DNA of 64,000 nt, taken from Liolophura sinensis. Lineage: Eukaryota > Mollusca > Polyplacophora > Chitonida > Chitonidae. Below, in pieces: positions 60,411 to 64,000 of the stretch. The first letter of the stretch is position 1. Every line of letters begins with the position of its first letter. The stretch covers positions 498,001 to 562,000 of the forward strand of contig NC_088296.1 of the NCBI RefSeq assembly GCF_032854445.1. The letters are read 5' to 3'. Position numbers and translations under genes: made by a program. The notes under the pieces were generated by a model, which worked only from the letters and a program-made list of their open reading frames with translations, made no database searches and was not told the DNA's origin.

Positions 60411-60509
60411 CTTATTCTGTACGTTGATATTAGCACCCTGCTCGACAAGGATACGAGCAACGCCCACGTTACCGCGTGATGCTGCCACGTGTAAAGGTGT
60501 ATCCCCATC
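60411..60509 (-). CDS. Ankyrin repeat exon, subtype B, donor GT changed to AT
   Basis: A 33-residue repeat beginning DGDTPLHVAASRGN and ending GANINVQNK, a near-consensus ankyrin repeat. The acceptor aacag is intact. The donor is AAG/ataagt, a single G-to-A change from the gtaagt of its counterpart at 15567. It is the most 5' exon of the array in this window. Confidence 0.74.
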
Positions 60510-61676
60510 CTGTTACATAATACAATGGCAAAAACTCCGTAAACATGTCCAAAAGTAAGGTCGAGTTGTAAATGGTAAAATGGTACATACTAGAGGTAGT
60601 GAACAAATTACTGATAAATACAGCTGTTTGATCGCAATTTGATCGCAATTTGCGACACAAGAATACTTCACAGGATAAAAAAAAGTCCGGTTTCGTAATC
60701 AAGACGTCGAATCACGTCAGGTAACATGTTAAGAATGTTCAAATTCAACGTTTTCGTTTTCAAATGAAATTACTTCCGCTGTATCACTTAAAATTATAAT
60801 TTGCGTACACATTGCATTCTTTTTCTTCCAAATATTGTCCAGAGAACGCTTATTATGTGTGTTAATTTCACGTCGATTTGAAATGAGGTTCTGAAGGAAG
60901 TGACTGTCAAATATTTTCACTTCAACCCAATACAGACGCCAGTTCAGGTGACACGTGTCACCCAAATTTTAACTCACCAAACTTCCGCTTAATGTCCAAC
61001 AAATTCCTAAGTTTTCAAGTATTTCTGTTTGTGCCTTTATAGCTGTGGAAGTTATTCAGTTTTAAAAAGTGTATGGGATGTTTTGGCATGTACTACTTCC
61101 GGTTTGCTGACGTCACTTCTTGTTATGTAAAATTTGTCTCCTAGCCTTGGGGGTAATAATAGGCCTTATGATTGCATCTTATCGGATAAAGAGATATACC
61201 CATTTCGGATTTTGAGCATAACTCTACCGGTTTTGCTAAAATTGCATTTTCGGAGTTAGCGTTCAAAACCTAATCAGATAGAACTATTAATTTAAACCCT
61301 TATATATCTTGAAAGAGAAATGCCCACAGCCAAAGGCCACTAAAGGTCCTCCTCAGCAACAAAACCGACAGATAAAAGAAGCAAAAGGGTAAGATAGATC
61401 TTAACTAAGGAACCATGCACGTGCTTATATAATACATGATATATATATATTTATACATAAACACATATGCATAGCTGCCAGTTAAATAGAAATAAATCAG
61501 TAAACAAACTACTAACACTGGCTGAATTTTTTTGTAGTTAGGAGAAATTTATGGGCAATTTTAAATCATTTGATGTTATTTTGGAGATCCATATCATTCA
61601 GACCCAAACAAGAGAACAGAAGATAAGTGTATAGGAGAGGAATTTTCAATTTAAAAGAAAAGAAAAATAAACTTCT

Positions 61677-62555
61677 GGGCACAAGATGTTTGCAATGTTT
61701 GTGAACATGTGCTTCAACACTAAAGCGAACTCATGTGTTTATGGGTTTTTATTGCTGATAGACAATGGTACAAAACAGGTCACGTATCATACCGTAACTG
61801 GATCAACGTGAAGAGCGCCCAGTCCCATCCTGACCCTACTTTTACTTTTATTCCTAAGTATATCCTTCTTCAAATTCAGTATTTTCATTTAAGGATATCT
61901 CCGAGAGATATGGTGGACAGAGACCATTTACAATTTTTTAAAATTTCCATAATTTGTGTCTTTGCCGGTGGACATAAAGCTGCTCCCAACCGAAAACCTT
62001 CATAAGGGCACTGTTCGACGTTCGATGTAGACCTCGAGTACAAACTAGGGTTGCGCGACTCGGAACACGTTCCCAATTTTGTGCAAGATTAACACTGCTA
62101 TTATCAAAAGTAACGTAAGCGCGTTCTAGAGTTGCATAGATTGTACTAAAATAATGGGTAGTCATTTATTTTCTACTTAATGCTATGTTAGCCCCTGTCA
62201 TAAAACTTACTTTTTTATTTTTACGAGTTATACCTTGGACGTGCAGATACTATATGCCGTTTTCCTGTAGTGTAATGCCAAGATGTTTATGGAAACGACC
62301 AATCTTCACTTCTACCTCATCCAAGAATAATTTGGAATAGATTGGTTCCTTTGCATTGTCTTAATGTGATTGTATGTTAAATGTGATGACAGCACTGCAT
62401 TTTGGGTATTTCTAGACCAGCGACGTGTAATGAATTGTAATTAACATCACGGCAGTTTTTTAACCTAATTCTGCTTAAACCATGGTGCCATGGGGCGTGG
62501 TGAATTGCTATTATTTATGCATTTACATGGACAGTTAGAATAAAATCCTGACAAA
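61677..62555. other. Private 0.88-kb insertion in second block B
   Basis: The paralogue at about 16980 runs straight through where this sequence is inserted. It contains no recognised coding domain, and I could not find terminal repeats by eye. It may be a short non-autonomous element, or the other copy may have a deletion. Confidence 0.55.
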
Positions 62556-62739
62556 GGTAGACTAACAATAGGTCTTAATTCGGCCGTTAAGTATAAACCA
62601 TTTGTCAACTATCACAGTGTCGTCGACTTTAATGGCATTTATTTCTTTTAAAAGAAATGTCATCACTTACTTTTTTTGTCTATTTTAAAAAAATAAACAA
62701 TGATACATTTTTAAAAGCATTATAGGTAACTAGCCACTC

Positions 62740-63460
62740 TTTCCACCAGTCTGATAAACGTTGAAGATCTCTATCACTTTAATCTTCGGAATTGTTGTTA
62801 CAGATTCAAAAAGAGACGTGTCGTCAGCAAAGATATTAATTTTACATTCAGTACCAATGTTAATATCAGCAACAAATATGATAAATAGAAAGAGGGACCA
62901 AGGACCAGAATCTTGGGGCACACCGGAGTAAACATGCCCAGTATCTCACTCGATTTCATTTATAGAAACACTAATAAACCCGTTACACAAATATTTTCTA
63001 AGCACCTTAACAAGCAACCTTCCATTCCCAGTTGTCTCAATTTATACAAAATGTCCAACATGCCATACTTTATCTACGGCTTTGCTACGTCTAAAATTAC
63101 AAGACAGGCTCCTTCTCCTCTGTCCAAGGCTTGGTACATAGTGTGTACTATTTGCGGCAATTGGTAAATCGTAGTCTTTCTCCTTAAAACTACAATTGTA
63201 GTTTTATATATGTCATTGTCCTTACAATACTCGTAAAATCGTTTGTAAACAATTTTATTTGATATGTTTAATATATGACTTAGGCGAGAATCAGGCGGAT
63301 AGGTTTCTGGTCACCGGGAGAAATCAAACAGCTTCTTCACTGTAGGCGCAATACATAAGACAGTGTTTTAACATGAAGTTAGAAATCATATCGATACCAC
63401 AGGCATTACAGACAATTTTCAGGACACCATCAGGAAATGTAGAAATTATTAGCCCAAAAA
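62740..63460 (-). mobile_element. Jockey/CR1-like LINE fragment, second copy
   Basis: Paralogue of 17165-17900, with FLFIIFVADINIGTECKINI and IFADDTSLFES, more frame breaks, and a right part including FPDGVLKIVCNACGIDMISN. It is inherited with block B. Confidence 0.8.
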
Positions 63461-64000
63461 ATTTTTGGTCAAATGCCATTTTCGCCCAATGGTTAGACTG
63501 TAATATTTCCAACAGAGGAAGTTCTCATCGTAAACTGTTACATCCTAGGCGTCGCACAACTGCAATTTAAATTCAGTTCAATCGCGTCAGGCGTTTCGTC
63601 GGAATAAGATTTTTATTGCAACAAAATTCACGAGACCGCAACAAGTCACGTGACCGAAATTCACAAAAGTTTTGATACACTTCAGGTTCTTACCTAAAAT
63701 ACACCTAAGTTTCATGAAAATTCAAACTGAGCGTTTCTCCCAGAAACGTGTTACAGTTTTGTGTAAAAATATTAATAAAGGCACCAAAAATGACGAGTTT
63801 TTGAACATCTTTTGAAATCTTTTGTTTCTATTTACATAAAATCTGAACGTCACAGCGAAAAACTAACTGCAGATTCGTAATCTTGATGTCAAAGTGCACT
63901 GAACAACGTTTTAGTTATGTTATTTGAAACGGCCATTAAACTTCACCCACTGTTGCCCTATTTTTATTGGCCAGCGAAAACATAAATATGCATGCAGAAT

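Larger units (their letters stand above)
305..60509 (-). other. Ankyrin-repeat exon array (inside of a giant gene or gene cluster)
   Basis: Fourteen minus-strand exons, each coding one ankyrin repeat, are spread over 60 kb with introns of about 0.4 to 18 kb. Every one is open, keeps an AG acceptor, starts and ends in phase 0, and all but one are 99 nt. Ankyrin repeats are protein-binding helix-turn-helix-loop modules, and one repeat per 99-nt exon is known from animal ankyrin genes. No first or last exon and no other domain is visible, so the product, its partners and its location in the cell cannot be told. Phase 0-0 exons can be skipped or duplicated without breaking frame. It could be one gene, or several tandem paralogues whose terminal exons lie outside the window or have been lost. 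Confidence 0.8.
55150..64000. repeat. Segmental duplication block B, copy 2 (runs off the window)
   Basis: Direct-orientation copy of 10370 to about 18312. It has a private insertion of about 0.88 kb (61677-62555) and a rearranged stretch after the ankyrin exon (about 60620). The copy still continues at the window edge. Confidence 0.88.

Overview
This is eukaryotic, AT-rich, intron- and transposon-dominated DNA. Two short interspersed repeat families of a kind I associate with molluscs recur through it. One is tRNA-headed and ends in a 'gaaatattcttgagtacggcgtaaaacacc'-type tail. The other ends in a '..gtacgacgttaaa..cactcactcactc' tail. A gastropod or other mollusc is the best guess, but no single-copy marker gene is present to prove it. 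There is no rRNA gene, no stand-alone tRNA gene, no operon and no CRISPR.

The only host-gene signal is a minus-strand array of 14 small exons (305-403 up to 60411-60509). Each encodes exactly one ankyrin repeat: 99 nt, phase 0 at both ends, 33 residues (one copy is 96 nt). They are bounded by AG acceptors and, in 10 of 14, GT donors. No start codon, stop codon or non-ankyrin domain belongs to the array, so the window looks like the inside of a very large ankyrin-repeat gene, or a cluster of such genes, transcribed right to left. The exons fall into subtypes (DEETPLH, DGKTPLH, DGDTPLH, xGQTALH, xGETPLH). Each subtype carries its own intronic flanks, so the array grew by duplicating blocks of several kilobases.

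On the plus strand the blocks are: A (1-4066, repeated at 19684-23408), B (10370-18560, repeated at 55150-64000), C (23409-28960, partly repeated at 38350-40720), D (40870-44340, a shortened relative of part of B) and E (18780-19640, repeated around a piggyBac insertion at 44340-48670). A third, truncated piece of A lies at 48930-49308. E follows B and A follows E in both places, which indicates an ancestral tandem unit of about 20 kb.

Mobile elements sit in the introns. They are a decayed L1/Tx1-like LINE (4082-8045, minus); a degraded LINE with endonuclease and RT (36640-38610, plus) and its 3' fragment (23405-23830); Jockey/CR1-like RT fragments in both B copies (17165-17900, 62740-63460); a BEL/Pao LTR element with both LTRs (30682-36289, minus); a complete piggyBac with TTAA target sites and two nonsense codons (44627-47725, minus); and a truncated Ty3/Gypsy element (49309 to about 54280, minus). 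The Gypsy element has its integrase upstream of reverse transcriptase, the unusual Gmr1-like gene order. A further DDE-transposase-like family that I cannot assign to a superfamily is present in both B copies (12190-14400 and 57010-59250, minus).

The most interesting points are the modular one-repeat/one-exon array with selective loss of splice donors, the Gmr1-like gene order, the unassigned transposase-like family, and the presence/absence polymorphisms of insertions between duplicated blocks.
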